Part shown: piece after piece, positions 25,393-38,100 of the stretch
Layout of the letters: each line of letters starts with the position of its first letter
Position numbering within the stretch: the first letter of the stretch is position 1
From: an uncultured Roseibium sp.
GTDB taxonomy: Bacteria > Pseudomonadota > Alphaproteobacteria > Rhizobiales > Stappiaceae
Direction of reading: 5' to 3'
Assembly: GCF_963675985.1 (NCBI RefSeq)
Contig: NZ_OY780958.1
Location: forward strand, 3,596,001-3,660,000
DNA: 64,000 nucleotides
Program-made: the position numbers and the translations under genes
Notes under the pieces: model-generated
What the model saw: the letters and a program-made list of their open reading frames with translations, nothing else
What the model was told of the DNA's origin: nothing
The model's database searches: none

Positions 25393-25926
25393 TTACTCGG
25401 CTGCCTGTGCCGTTTCCCGCAGCGACCGGCGTGCCCAGGGACGGGTGCCGGCGGGAATTTCCTCCACAGTGCCGACCGGCTGCAGGTAGCGGGTCACTTC
25501 CGGCCATTCGCCTTGCTTCAGCGCCTTCACGACTTCCGGCTTGGAAATCTCGAAGCTCGAGATCCCGCAGCGGCGCATCAGGGGAACCTGGTCGAGGATG
25601 TAGTCTCCGGCCGCACGGATGTCGCCGCGGTAGCCAAGTTCCTCACGCAGGATCCGGGCGGCGGAAAAGCCGCGGCCGTCGGTAAATTTCGGAAAGGCAA
25701 CGATCACGAGCGGAATCCGGTCCAGATGCGGCCGGAGCGCTTCGGCCTTCTCCCCCGCCGCAATCAGGACGGCGATCTTTCCGCCGCGTCGCAACAACGT
25801 CTCCGGGGCCTCCAGAAACCGGTCCAGAGGAACCGTGACATTCCCGTCGACCGGCAGATCGTCTTCCCCGTCGATGACGTTCCAGCTTTCTTCAATGAAA
25901 GCACCGTTGGCGTAAATGGTCGTCAT
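25393..25926 (-). CDS. DUF934 protein of the sulfate-assimilation cluster
   Basis: This 177-residue protein belongs to the DUF934 family, which almost always sits beside cysH and cysI in alpha- and betaproteobacteria and is thought to support sulfite or APS reduction; its exact role is unknown. Matching features are VPLDRFLEAPE, IPLVIVAFPKFTDGRGFSAARILREELGY and the Arg-Gly-Asp-Ile stretch after it. ATG 25926 is preferred because the conserved MTTIYANGAF starts there. It follows cysH by 19 bp. A MITE-like element abuts its stop codon, which may have separated it from downstream genes. Confidence 0.87.
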   Translation of the reverse strand: MTTIYANGAFIEESWNVIDGEDDLPVDGNVTVPLDRFLEAPETLLRRGGKIAVLIAAGEKAEALRPHLDRIPLVIVAFPKFTDGRGFSAARILREELGYRGDIRAAGDYILDQVPLMRRCGISSFEISKPEVVKALKQGEWPEVTRYLQPVGTVEEIPAGTRPWARRSLRETAQAAE

Positions 25927-25945
25927 TTTCTCTCTCGTCCCCAAA

Positions 25946-26693
25946 TCAGATACCGCTGCCGTCGATTTCACGGCCATGGGTGGGAAGATGGATCCCGCAT
26001 TCGGTCTTGTCCTGGCCACGCCAGCGGCCCGCACGCGGATCCTCGCCGGGCTTCACCTTGTCGGTGCACGGCAGGCAACCGATGGAGGGATAGCCCTGGG
26101 CCACCAGCGGATGTGGCGGCAGGTCATGGGCCCTGGCGTAGTCCAGGACGTCGCCTGCGCTCCAGTCCGCGAGCGGATTGACTTTTATTCGGCCGTCATC
26201 GGCTTCAAACAAACCGAGGCTTGCCCGCGAAGAACTCTGAAAGCGTTTACGCCCCGAGATCCATGAGGAAAAACCATCCAGCGCCACGTCCAGCGGCAGG
26301 ACCTTTCGGATGTGGCAGCAGGCGTCCGTGTCGCTCATCCAGAGCATGCCGCTCGCGTCCTTCTCCTCCAGATCCGCCGAAGCCGGTTTCTGCGAGCGGA
26401 CATCGGTCAGCCCCAATCGATCGATGAGGTCGTCCCGGTAACGGAGCGTGGCAGGAAACAGCTTGCCGGTGTCGACGAAGATCACCGGTGTTGCCGGGTC
26501 GATTTCGGCGACCATATGCAGCAGCACCGCGGAATCCGCGCCGAAACTCGACACCAGGGCAATCTCTCCGGGATATTGCTCTCGCACGGCCGCGCGCAGC
26601 ACGGTCTGTGCGTCCGCGCCTTCGTATCGGGCGTTGAGGGCCCGGATCTCGGCGCCAAGCGCCAGTTCCGGATCCACGGAGGATGTCAGGCGG

Positions 26694-26707
<14 letters not shown>
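25946..26707 (-). CDS. cysH: Assimilatory APS/PAPS reductase CysH
   Basis: CysH reduces adenylylated sulfate to sulfite with thioredoxin or glutathione. The 253-residue protein has the nucleotide-binding SSFGADSAVLLH, the Cys pair in DACCHIRKV and the second pair in GCLPCTDKV, which together bind a [4Fe-4S] cluster and mark it as an APS-preferring (plant/Bacillus-type) enzyme; the nucleophilic Cys is in ECGIHLP. The start at ATG 26707 overlaps the cysI end by 14 nt, so the two are translationally linked. A longer frame to 26737 is unlikely. Confidence 0.93.
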
Positions 26708-28364
<1,657 letters not shown>

Positions 28365-28417
28365 TCGGGCGCTGCCGGTCTGCCGGCGCTGCCTTTGGTC
28401 AATCTCGTGAGCAGATG

Positions 28418-28717
28418 TCAGGCCGTTGCGGCCCGCGTCTGTTTTCCGGACACCGGCAGGATGGTCGGGCCTCCGGCACGGATGCGTTCGCGAAGACGCT
28501 TCGGCGTCAGACAGCCGTCTTCCGAAACGACGTCTACCTCATAGGCCTCGACGACCTCCCGGTCGGCGATGGACTGCTGAGCAGTCGCCATGGCAGCTGC
28601 GACGTCTTCCTTCGTCTCCAGGGCTTTTGCCCGGGTCAGCTCTCCAACCCAGTTGTTCTCCGCCCCGAGCCAGACAACTTCGCCATCGAGAAGGCGGTTT
28701 GCGGTAACGACTTTCAT
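28418..28717 (-). CDS. DUF2849 protein of the sulfate-assimilation cluster
   Basis: This 99-residue protein is of the DUF2849 family, a small alphaproteobacterial protein regularly found between cysG and cysI. It begins MKVVTANRLLDGEVVWLG, a pattern typical of the family. The role is unknown; a link to siroheme delivery or sulfite reductase is suggested only by gene order. ATG 28717 is preferred, with GGAG upstream, over a longer frame that would overlap cysG. It lies 13 bp after cysG. Confidence 0.85.
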   Translation of the reverse strand: MKVVTANRLLDGEVVWLGAENNWVGELTRAKALETKEDVAAAMATAQQSIADREVVEAYEVDVVSEDGCLTPKRLRERIRAGGPTILPVSGKQTRAATA

Positions 28718-28730
28718 GGACTTCAACTCC

Positions 28731-30176
28731 TCAGGCGGCAGCTTCGCGCAAGGCCGCGGACGCGGCCAGGGGCTCTGCATTTTCCAGCCCCGCGTGTCCG
28801 ACGGCATCGCCGATAATGATCAGGACTGGACCGCCGACGTCGTCGCGGTCTGACAGATGGCCCAGGTCGGAAAGAACGCCTGAAAACTGGCGTTCGCCGG
28901 TCTGGGCGGCATTTTCGATAATGGCGACCGGTGTTTCGGCACGCAGGCCGGCGGCGATCAGCCTGATCGAAACCGAAGCGGCGACACTGCGGCCCATGTA
29001 GACGGCGACTGTCGCGCCCTTGAGCGCGAGACCGGCCCAATCGGGTAAGGTTTCAGAACGTGTGTTGTGTCCGGTCGCAAACACCAGCGTGGAGGCCACG
29101 CCGCGCAGGGTCAGCGGCAGCTGCGCGGAAGCGGCAGCGGCAAAGGCCGCGGTCACGCCGGGAACCACCTCGAAACCGATCCCGGCTTCCTTGAGCGCGG
29201 CCATTTCCTCGCCGGCCCGGCCGAAGACGAGCGGATCGCCGGACTTGAGCCGGACGACCTTGTGGCCCTGCCTGCCAAGCTCGGCCAGAAGGCGGTTTGT
29301 GTCTGCTTGCGGCACCGAATGCGCCCCCTTGCGCTTGCCAACGGAGATCCGCTCCGCGTCCCTGCGCCCCATGGCGACGACGGATGCCGGCACCAGCGCA
29401 TCGTAGACGATGACATCGGCCTCCTGCAGAAGCCGCTGCGCGCGCAGGGTCAGAAGGTCTTCCGCCCCTGGCCCGGCGCCGACCAGCCAGACGAAGCCGG
29501 TCTCGTCCGCATGGCCGTTCAGCAATCGCTGGGTTTCCACACGCGCCAGATCCTTCCGGCCTGCATGAACATGGGCCGCGATCGGCCCGGCAAAAAACCG
29601 CGCCCAGAACCGGCGGCGTGCCGCCCCGTCCCGGATGACTCTTGAGACCGTCTCGCGGAAACTCTCCGCCAGCCGCGCCAGATCTCCGGTCGCGCGCGGC
29701 AACATGGCCTCGATCCGCGCCCGGATATGACGCGCCAGCACCGGCCCGACACCGGTGGAGGTGATGGCAACGGCAATGGGCGCCCTGTTGACCAGAGCAC
29801 CGGTATAGAAGTCGCAGAGATCCGGCCGGTCGACTGCATTGACGGGCACACCTGACGCGCGTGCGGCCTCAACCACCGCCCTGTCGAGAGCTTCGTCCTC
29901 GCGCGCGGCAAATACCAGCGCAGCACCTGCCAGAAGTCCGGGATGGAAATCAGTCGCGACATGTTTCGCGCCGGCGCTCTCGATTGCCTGCTGCAGAACG
30001 GGTTCGATCTCGCGTGAGACGACCTCGATCCGCGCGTTGGTCTCGCCGAGCAGGCGCACCTTGGCGGCAGCTTCCGCGCCATGGCCGAAGACGACCACCC
30101 GCTGCCCCCGGACCTTGAAAAAGGCCGGAAACACATCGAGGCGCCGTTTCGTCTTTTCGCTGTCGGTCCCGTTCAT
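28731..30176 (-). CDS. cysG: Siroheme synthase CysG
   Basis: This multifunctional enzyme makes siroheme from uroporphyrinogen III: a methyltransferase domain and a dehydrogenase/ferrochelatase domain in one protein of 481 residues. The N-terminal half has the NAD-binding QRVVVFGHGAEAAAKV and the NAVDRPDLCDFYTGA stretch; the C-terminal half has VGAGPGAEDLLTLRA, DALV and the KRKGAHSVPQ and GDPLVFGRAGEE motifs of SUMT. ATG 30176 is preferred because GGGAGAG lies just upstream; ATG 30206 is possible. It heads the cluster and supplies the cofactor for the sulfite reductase. Confidence 0.93.
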   Translation of the reverse strand: MNGTDSEKTKRRLDVFPAFFKVRGQRVVVFGHGAEAAAKVRLLGETNARIEVVSREIEPVLQQAIESAGAKHVATDFHPGLLAGAALVFAAREDEALDRAVVEAARASGVPVNAVDRPDLCDFYTGALVNRAPIAVAITSTGVGPVLARHIRARIEAMLPRATGDLARLAESFRETVSRVIRDGAARRRFWARFFAGPIAAHVHAGRKDLARVETQRLLNGHADETGFVWLVGAGPGAEDLLTLRAQRLLQEADVIVYDALVPASVVAMGRRDAERISVGKRKGAHSVPQADTNRLLAELGRQGHKVVRLKSGDPLVFGRAGEEMAALKEAGIGFEVVPGVTAAFAAAASAQLPLTLRGVASTLVFATGHNTRSETLPDWAGLALKGATVAVYMGRSVAASVSIRLIAAGLRAETPVAIIENAAQTGERQFSGVLSDLGHLSDRDDVGGPVLIIIGDAVGHAGLENAEPLAASAALREAAA

Positions 30177-30385
30177 TGGGAAACTCTCCCGGACAATCGC
30201 ATCCATGGACCGAATCTAGTCATTCCGGGGGAAAAACGCGGGGCATCGCATTTCAAAGGCTGAGTGCAAGAGGGAAAAGGTTTTCGAAAACTCAAACCGG
30301 ATCGAAACGATTTCGGGACATAGTGCAGAGCGGCAAGATATGAAGGCGGAAGGCTGTTTCTCCGATATTCGCCACAGGGGGGCAT

Positions 30386-31480
30386 ATGGGTACGTTACGA
30401 AAATCGATTGCCGCTGCCGGTATCGCCGCGATCTGCAGCGGGCTGCTTTCCATTCCGGCAGAAGCGCGGAGTGTCGACCATTTCCGTCTGGGCGGATGGC
30501 TCGGCGATGCCTATGTCGATGACGCCAACAACCGGTTCAGCTCCTGCGTGGCATCGGCCCAATACCGGAGCGGCATCGCCATGTCCGTTCAGGTTGACGG
30601 CAATTACAACTGGTTCATCGGCTTCTCCTCCAGCAGCTGGAACATGACGGTCGGTCAGACGATCCCCCTGCAATACCGGATCGATCGCGGCGCGTGGCAG
30701 CAGGCAAGCGGAGAGGTGAGAACCGCAACCATGGTGCACATGCAGATGCCGGCAAACGGCTATCTGGTGCGCCGCTTCCGGCGTGGGCGCCTGCTGCAGG
30801 TCTTTGACGGCAGCAACACCTATGAATTCCGCCTGACCGGTACCTCGAAGCTCATGGCGCGGCTCGGCCGCTGCGTGGCGATCAATTCCGCCCGTTTTGG
30901 CGTTGCCTCAGCCCCCGCGGCCCCCGCGCCCGGTACATCGGCGCCATCTCAACCGGGAGGGGCGCAGCCGGGTGGCGCGCAAACCGCGCCGGCGAGTTCG
31001 GCGCTACAGATCGAAGCCACCCAGGCGCTGTTCAACCTGATGACCCAGGCAGGTCTTTCGGGCCTGAAGCTGATCCCCGACCAGGACCGGGAAGACAGTC
31101 TGAAAGGCTTGTATGCGGTCGCGAAGAAGGATGGGCGCACGGTTGTCGCGCATATCTTCGAACCGGGCGGCTACGCCAGCGAACAGGATCTGATGGCGCA
31201 GATCATCGCCGATTCCGCGAAAAACTGCGAAGGCAGCTTCCGGTCGGGCACCGAACAGACGAGCGAAGCGGGCAAGCGGCTCTTCACCAGCTATGCCCGC
31301 TGTACGTCCGGAGATACCGAGCTTGTGGAACGGGTGGCCATCGTTCCGCGCGCGGCCGGCGGCATCTTCGTTTATGGCGTTTCCGATAGAACGACGGGTA
31401 CGGCGAACGGCCCGAACCTGTCACCGCCCGAACTAACGGATCCGGACTTCTATCGGGCGGCGGCAGAAGCCGCGAACTGA
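30386..31480 (+). CDS. Exported protein of unknown function
   Basis: This 364-residue protein has a signal peptide (MGTLRKSIAAAGIAAICSG..., cleavage probably after IPAEA). The N-terminal half (about residues 30-170) is rich in aromatic residues and strands, around NNRFSSCVASAQYRSGIAMSVQV, with two cysteines that could pair. A Pro/Ala/Gly linker (about 172-205) leads to a second domain (210-360) with NCEGSFRSG and YARCTSGD. I do not recognise a named family. It is transcribed away from cysG with a 200-bp shared upstream region. Periplasmic location is the only safe inference. Confidence 0.75.
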   Translation: MGTLRKSIAAAGIAAICSGLLSIPAEARSVDHFRLGGWLGDAYVDDANNRFSSCVASAQYRSGIAMSVQVDGNYNWFIGFSSSSWNMTVGQTIPLQYRIDRGAWQQASGEVRTATMVHMQMPANGYLVRRFRRGRLLQVFDGSNTYEFRLTGTSKLMARLGRCVAINSARFGVASAPAAPAPGTSAPSQPGGAQPGGAQTAPASSALQIEATQALFNLMTQAGLSGLKLIPDQDREDSLKGLYAVAKKDGRTVVAHIFEPGGYASEQDLMAQIIADSAKNCEGSFRSGTEQTSEAGKRLFTSYARCTSGDTELVERVAIVPRAAGGIFVYGVSDRTTGTANGPNLSPPELTDPDFYRAAAEAAN

Positions 31481-32166
31481 CGGCAGACCTCCAACGGAAA
31501 ACGCCGGGCAAATGCCTCAGCCCCTAACTTAAGTGTGGTTGCAGGTAACTCGGCTCTCGGCCCCGCTATGAAGCGTGCGCTGCGTTCCGGGGATGTCATT
31601 TTGTTGCTTTGCGAGGGAGAACTGCCCGTCACCGCGATCTGAACAAATGTCTGGAATGGGGCCGCTTCCAGACTGTCCGCTTAAAGCGCGTGAACTACGA
31701 AGATGCAGGCTGGGCCGCAATTCGGTAAAGCAGTCGGCGCATTTGCAGATGAGGTATAGACTGCGAAACAGGCGACCCGGAAAAGTTGCATTGTCTCCGA
31801 CTTGCCTCTTGCAGAGCCCGATATCCAAAAATTTAAACGACGCGGGGCGCCTGCCTCAGACCACCTTGGGTGTCTTCTCCAAGGCAGAACGCACAATCGA
31901 AGCCCGGTGGCGCACTTTAGCGCGATTTCATTTCCCAGGCCGAACCACAAGAATGCGCGAACTTTTTTGTTTCTGCCGGATATGAGCAACCATAAACCGG
32001 GCAAGCTTTATTACAGCTCTTGTATACCAGAAAATTGTTATCTGAAGCTGTTCAAGTTTACGACTTGCAGCGCTCTACGTCCCTGCTACCTTTAATTTCT
32101 TCAGGTGATTTTTCCACTCGATTTCCCAAGTTTGGCTTGCTGTAATTCGCCTTTCTCAAAGCCCTG
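31481..32166. other. 686-bp intergenic region without a recognisable gene
   Basis: This space lies between convergent genes, the exported protein and the autotransporter. Open frames at 31575-31985 (+) and 31529-31828 (-) have no plausible start sites, no family resemblance and a composition unlike the neighbours. The segment from 31900 is AT-richer than its surroundings. No clear terminator was seen for either gene. Confidence 0.55.
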
Positions 32167-35100
32167 CTAAAAGGGGACACTGAACCTGAGCGAGCCGCTG
32201 TTGGTGGCCAGCTTTTCCGAGAACCGGCCATTGTATTCGAGCCGCATGTCGACACCTTCGATGGAGGTGATCTGAATGCCGGCGCCAATCGAGGCAAAAA
32301 GATCCTCATGCTCGAGAGAGGTCTTGAATGAGCCGGTACCAGCGGCCCGGTTGGTGAAACGCGCATCGGTTTCCCACGTGTCGCTGGATAGAAACGACAG
32401 ACCGAGTTTCCCGTAAACCCGCAGGTCGGTGCCATCCTTGTAACGCAGGCGGCTACCAAGCTCGACAGAGGGGGTTGCCGCAAAGTTCCATTGCCCGGTG
32501 GATTCGAATTCTAGCCCGTATGCGCCGCTTTCCTGGTGATGACCGACCCTGGAATAGATGGCGTCGAAGTCGAAATAGGGTTTAACGTAGACATTGGTCG
32601 TCGCAAAAGTGCGTGCGATCCGCGCCCTGACGGAGCCTGCCAGCACGCCGGGCGAGCTGGAGATCGTCTCGGAGAGATCGGAGATTGACAGGTTACGGTC
32701 AAACCGGGTGGTTCCATAGCTGCCGGCAGCGGCTGCCGATAAGGTCCAGGCCCCCAACTCCCGTTTCAGGCTTGCCCCGAGATATCCTGCCTTGCCTTCT
32801 CCCTTGACGGTGCCGGAGGCCTGGGAAATCCAGGACTGTTGGAAGGCCGCAGCGCCGCCGATAAACCAGCCCGGGGCAATTTCCCGTTGCCCGCCGAGCT
32901 GATAGGTCAAGGCGTCGGCATTGTAGCTTGGCGAATTGCCGATGGCTGCGCGGTGGCCCGTACCACCGGTCGCACGAGCCCAGCCACAGGACCCCTCTGT
33001 GATGCCTGCGCCATCGTCTTCAAAGACGGGACAGCTCATCAGACTATCGCCAAAAGCCAGCATTTCGAAGGTCTGCTCGACGACGGCGGCAAGCCCGGTG
33101 CGCGGCAGAAGCTGGTTCAAGGTCTCAGGATAGCTCCCGGACTGATTGTCGACCTCGTCGGCAATGGCACCGAACAATCTTCCGAAGACGTTGTTGCCGC
33201 CGCGATCCCAGATATCCTGAAGGTTTTCTGCGACGGCCTTCTGATCCCGGTTAAGCGTGACCTTGCCGCTGGGCGTAAAGTCGGCGCCGGTCACCTGGAA
33301 ATAGTAATCGGAGCCCTCGGCGTTGAACAGATAATCGAAGATAAGAGAGTTCTGCGGGGTAAGGGTGCCTGAAGCGGAGCCTCCGACCGACAGAACATTG
33401 GTTTTCCGGGCTGGAAGGAGGCTGATTGTCTTGAGGCCGAGCGTTCCGGCCAGCGTTGCGTCGCCGCGGACTTCCAGCCAATCGGAATCGGTGTTGTTCA
33501 GGTCAATGTCCGCGACCAGAAAGCCCTGTGCGCTCTGCGTGAAGTTTCCGGTGATTACTGTCTTGCCGGGGTCGCGTTCGCGGCCCAGCACGAAGCGGCC
33601 ATTGTTGACGACATTTGCGTCGTACAGATAGCCGTCAGCAAGGGTGTTGGGTGAATTGTTGGTGACCGTGCCGGCGCTGCCGCCGCTGGCATTGGTGAGG
33701 ACGACATCGCCATAAAGCGATGCAGTGCCGTTGATGGTCACGTCGAGGATCGCCCCGTTTGCTGTCGTTCCCGCGCCGGTGTACCAGACCGCATAGGAGC
33801 CCGTGTCGTCGGTGCCGTTTCGCGACGCGCCTGACTGGACGATCGCGTCGTCATTCAGAACCAAAGTATTGTTGAGCCCTCCGGAGACCCTGATAGCGGC
33901 TGCATCCGTATCCGTACCCCCCTGGACATTGCCGTCTCCAGCAACGGTGATGCCGATTGTTCCGTTGCCGTCTGCGCCCTGGCTTTGCGCGAAGACGCCT
34001 GACGAGCGCGATCCTGTGGCTGCCACCTGACTTGTGATTTCAAGATCGATGGTGCCCGCGGTTCCCACGCTGTCGGTCGACATGAGGCCTGCCACACCGC
34101 CCGTGCCTGTGCCTGAAATGCCACCGCCACCGCCGATGGACTGAGCGACAATGCCTATGGACCCGTTACCCGTGGCGTAGATCGGAGCGTCTATTTCCAG
34201 CGTGATCTGGCCGCCGTCGCCATTGGCGCCACCGGAGGTCAGGTTCGCGGTGGCGGTCGTCATCGAGCCGCCGGTCGCATCGCCCGCCAATCCGCCGCCG
34301 CCACCGATGGATTGTGCCACCAGGCCGAAAGCGCCTTCGCCGCTGGTCTGAATGCCGGCGCCGCCGGTTAGCTGGAAGGTGACCGCACCGCCATTGCCAG
34401 CTGCACCGCCTGTGCCACCGACAGCCAGATCAAGTCCGCCCTCGACACTGCCGGTAACGCCATAGCCCCCGCCGCCGCCGATGGACTGGAGCAGGATGCC
34501 GTGCGAGCGATTTCCAAAGGTGGCAATCGTCGTGTCCATTGCCAGATCTATTGTGCCGCCATTACCGGCGACACCGCCTGAGCCACCGACCGAGACGCTT
34601 AGCTCGCTGCCGTCGACACGGGTCGTCTCCGCGCTGCTACCGACGCCGCCGGTGCCGCCGCCGCCGCCAATGGACTGGGCGATCAAGGCAGTGGCATCGT
34701 TCCCGCTTGTCGTGATCGTCACCGCGCTGGTGTCATAGGTGTGGACCTCGCCGCCGTCGCCACCCGCGCCGCCTGTTCCGCCGCCATCGCCGCCGATTGC
34801 CAGCGTGCCGGTCTGGTTATCGGAGCCGTCGCCGCCCTGGCCGCCGCCACCGCCGATGGATTGCATCGTCATGCCGCTGGCGGCGAACCCGGCGGTATTG
34901 ATGAAACTGTTGTCACCGCCATTCAGCCAGATTGCGACTTCGCCGCCATCACCGCCGGACCCGCCCTTGCCGCCGATGGCCAATTCGACAGAGGCACTGA
35001 CTTCGCTGCCGCTGGCACTGGAAGATCCGCCCTGACCGCCACCGCCGCCAATCGATTGCAGCACGACCCCGTCCGCCCAGGCACCTTGGGTGATGATCTG

Positions 35101-38100
35101 ACCCTGGTGGAAATACTTTACCTGATTGCCGTTCCCGCCGGATCCGCCGCCACCGCCCACATCGACCGTAAACGAATAGGAACTTCCGGCATCCGACAGA
35201 CGCTTGATCTGTTTCTTCAACGAGCCGATGGCATCGAGAACCTTGTGGGATGAAGCATCGTTGCCAAGTGAGCCGCCGATGCCGCCGCCACCACCGATGG
35301 ATTGCAGGACGATACCGTCCGCGTCGCCGCCGAAGGTTTCGATACGGCCGTAATGTTCGGCGTAGATCGTGCCGCCGTCACCGCCGCTGCCGCCAACCGC
35401 TCCAACGCCCAGGCCCAGGCTGCCGGAGACACTTCCTCCACCTGCGGCAAGGAAGACGGTGCCGCCCTGGGAATTGCCGCCACCGCCGCCGATGGACTGT
35501 CCGACGAGGCCCTTGGAGCCCGATCCCTGCGTCTGGATCGTGTAGCCGGCATAGTCATGGATCTCAACGGAAGCGCCATCGCCGCCCGCACCACCCTGTC
35601 CGCCCAGGGAAATCTTGGCCTCGAGCGAGGCGATGCCGCCTTGCGAATAGGCGTTGCTGTTGCCGAGGCCGCCATTGCCGCCGCCGCCGCCAATCGATTG
35701 GGCGAGCAGGCCATGGGCACCGTCGCCGAAGGTGAAAAGCGTGCTTTCCGGGGCAAGGCCTGTCAGCTTGGTTGCGGTGGTGCCGGCCGGATTGGAAGAC
35801 GACCCGTAAGTCCCGAGCGTGACATTGACCGGCCCGGCGTTGCCGCCGCCAGAGGTGGTGAAAGCATAATCGGAGTTGAAGTCGCTCAGGACGTTTCCGG
35901 TACCGCCTCCAAGAGCAACGGTTGCAGTGGATTCCACCGTGTCCTTGTCGCCAAGCGTTGCCGTCAGGGCGGAAGCATCGCCGCCATTGCCGCCGCCTCC
36001 GCCGACCGATTGGGCCAGGATGCCATGAGAGGCATCGCCGATTGTCGTGAGCCTGGAGGACTGATCGTAGGAAACGGTCACGTTGCCGCCAGCGCCCGCA
36101 TTGCCGCCGTTGCCGCCGATCGTGGCCACATAGTTGAAGGCGAGCGGAACGCCGGTGCCGGTGGGGGCCGCGACCAGCAGATCGCCAGCCGATGTCGACC
36201 CGCCATTGCCGCCACCGCCGCCGATGGATTGGGCGAGAATGCCGATGGCGTTGTTGGGAGCGTATTTGGACGTGGAAGAACTGGAAAGCCCGGTGGCGAT
36301 GGTGCTGTCCGACAGGGTGATCGTGACGTCGTCACTGTTGCCGCCCGTGCCTCCGCTACCGCCGATAACAAAGGCGGCGTTGAAGCCAATGGTCGCGTCG
36401 AAGTAATTCGCGCTGCCGCCCGTGCCGCCGCCGCCGCCAATGGACTGGGCGAGTATGGCTGTCGATTGAGCCCCCGACGTCGCGGCGTAGAGCTGATCCT
36501 GGGTGAGCGAGACCTTTCCGCCGTCACCGCCATCGCCGCCGCTGCCGCCCATCTGAAAAGCGAGGAAAGACAGGAGGCTGAAATTCTTGACGCTGCCACC
36601 GTTGCCGCCACCGCCGCCGATAGACTGGGCGATCAGCCCCGGTGCGAAGACGCCGGTTGTGGCGATATGGGCGTTGCCGTTGCTTGTGGCAGCCTGCAGC
36701 GAGGGGAGGTCGGAGTAATCGCAGCCGCCGGTGTTGTCGACGCAGACCTCGCCGCCGTCACCACCCAGATCGGCAGAACCGCCGACGCCAATGGACGCGA
36801 CTGTCGATAATGTCTGTACGCTGCCACCGTTGCCGCCGCCGCCCCCGATCGACTGGAAGACCGCTCCAGGCGAATAGCCGCCGGAGGTGGCAATGCTCCC
36901 GATATTCGTAATGGCGACAGTGCCGCCATTCCCACCCGCAGCGCCCTGACCGCCTACGCCGACAGTACCGGTGGAATCGCCGCCGGACCCGCCGCCACCG
37001 CCAATCGATTGTGCCAGGATTCCGGTCGAGGAATCGCCTTTGGTCGTGACCTTCTGCGTGTTTGAAACCCCGACGTAACTGCCATTTGACGTTGTCGATC
37101 CTGCGGCACTGCCGCCGATGCTGACAAACCCGCTGGACGAGCCGGCCGCACCGCCGCCGCCGCCGATCGATTGAGCGATGATGCCGATCGAATTGAACCC
37201 ATTGGTCGTAATGCCGGCGCTGGAATTGACCGTTACCGTGCCGGCTGCGCCGCCGCCGGCACCATCCCCACCCAGTCCGACGAAGGTGGAGGCGTCGATC
37301 CCGCCGGTTCCGCCGCTGCCCGCGATCGACTGCGCAACAATACCAAATGCATGATCTGCACCGGTCGTAACCGTGGCATTGCCAAGCGAGAGGTAGACGT
37401 TTCCGGCGTCGCCGCCATTGCCGCCATTGCCGCCCGAGCCGCCAAGGACGCTTTGGAAATCGCTCCCCGTTCCTCCACCGCCACCGATGGAGTGCAGAGC
37501 GATGGCTGCGGAGAAGGCGCCGCTCGTCTCAACGCTGGTGCCGCCCGAAACGGTGACTGAAACCGCGCCGGCATCACCGCCGAAACCGCCGCCGCCACCG
37601 GTGCCTGCGAGAGCCGTGCCGTCGCCGCCGTTACCGCCTTCGCCGCCAATGCTCTGCGCCAGCACACCGTAAACGTTGACGCCGCTTGTCTCGATCGATT
37701 TTCCGTTTTCCAGTGCTACCGAGATGGATCCGGCCGTGCCGCCATTGCCGCCGCTTTGGTCTTTGGTCGGGCCGGTGCCGCCCTTGCCCCCAATGCTTTT
37801 CGCGCCGACTGCGGCGCTCGGTTCATAGTTGTTGCCGGTGACGTCGAGAACGAGCCTTGACGAGTTGGTGATCGAGACATTGCCGCCGTTACCGCCATCA
37901 CCGCCGTCGTCGCTGTTGTCGGTCGAGGCGATGCCTGCGCCGCCCGCGCTCAATCCATAGAGGACGAACAGGCCGTCGCCGCCGCTCGTGGTGACATCCC
38001 AATAGATATTGCCATCCATGGCGTTGTCGATCGTGACCGTTCCACCGGCGCCGGCATTGCCGTTGTTGTCACCGCCGCGGCCGCCCAAGGACCTTGCAAT

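Noticed and set aside
25140..25685. 181-codon frame starting inside the MITE
   Set aside because: It runs out of the element into the antisense of the DUF934 gene and shows no transposase motif.
31575..31985. 136-codon frame in the gap before the autotransporter
   Set aside because: No ribosome binding site, no family resemblance, and an unusual Cys/Arg-rich composition.
34481..37700. Repeated GCCGCC-rich units and Pro/Gly frames on the plus strand
   Set aside because: They mirror the QSIGGGGG repeats of the autotransporter. The units vary in length and have no CRISPR-like spacers, so they are not CRISPR.
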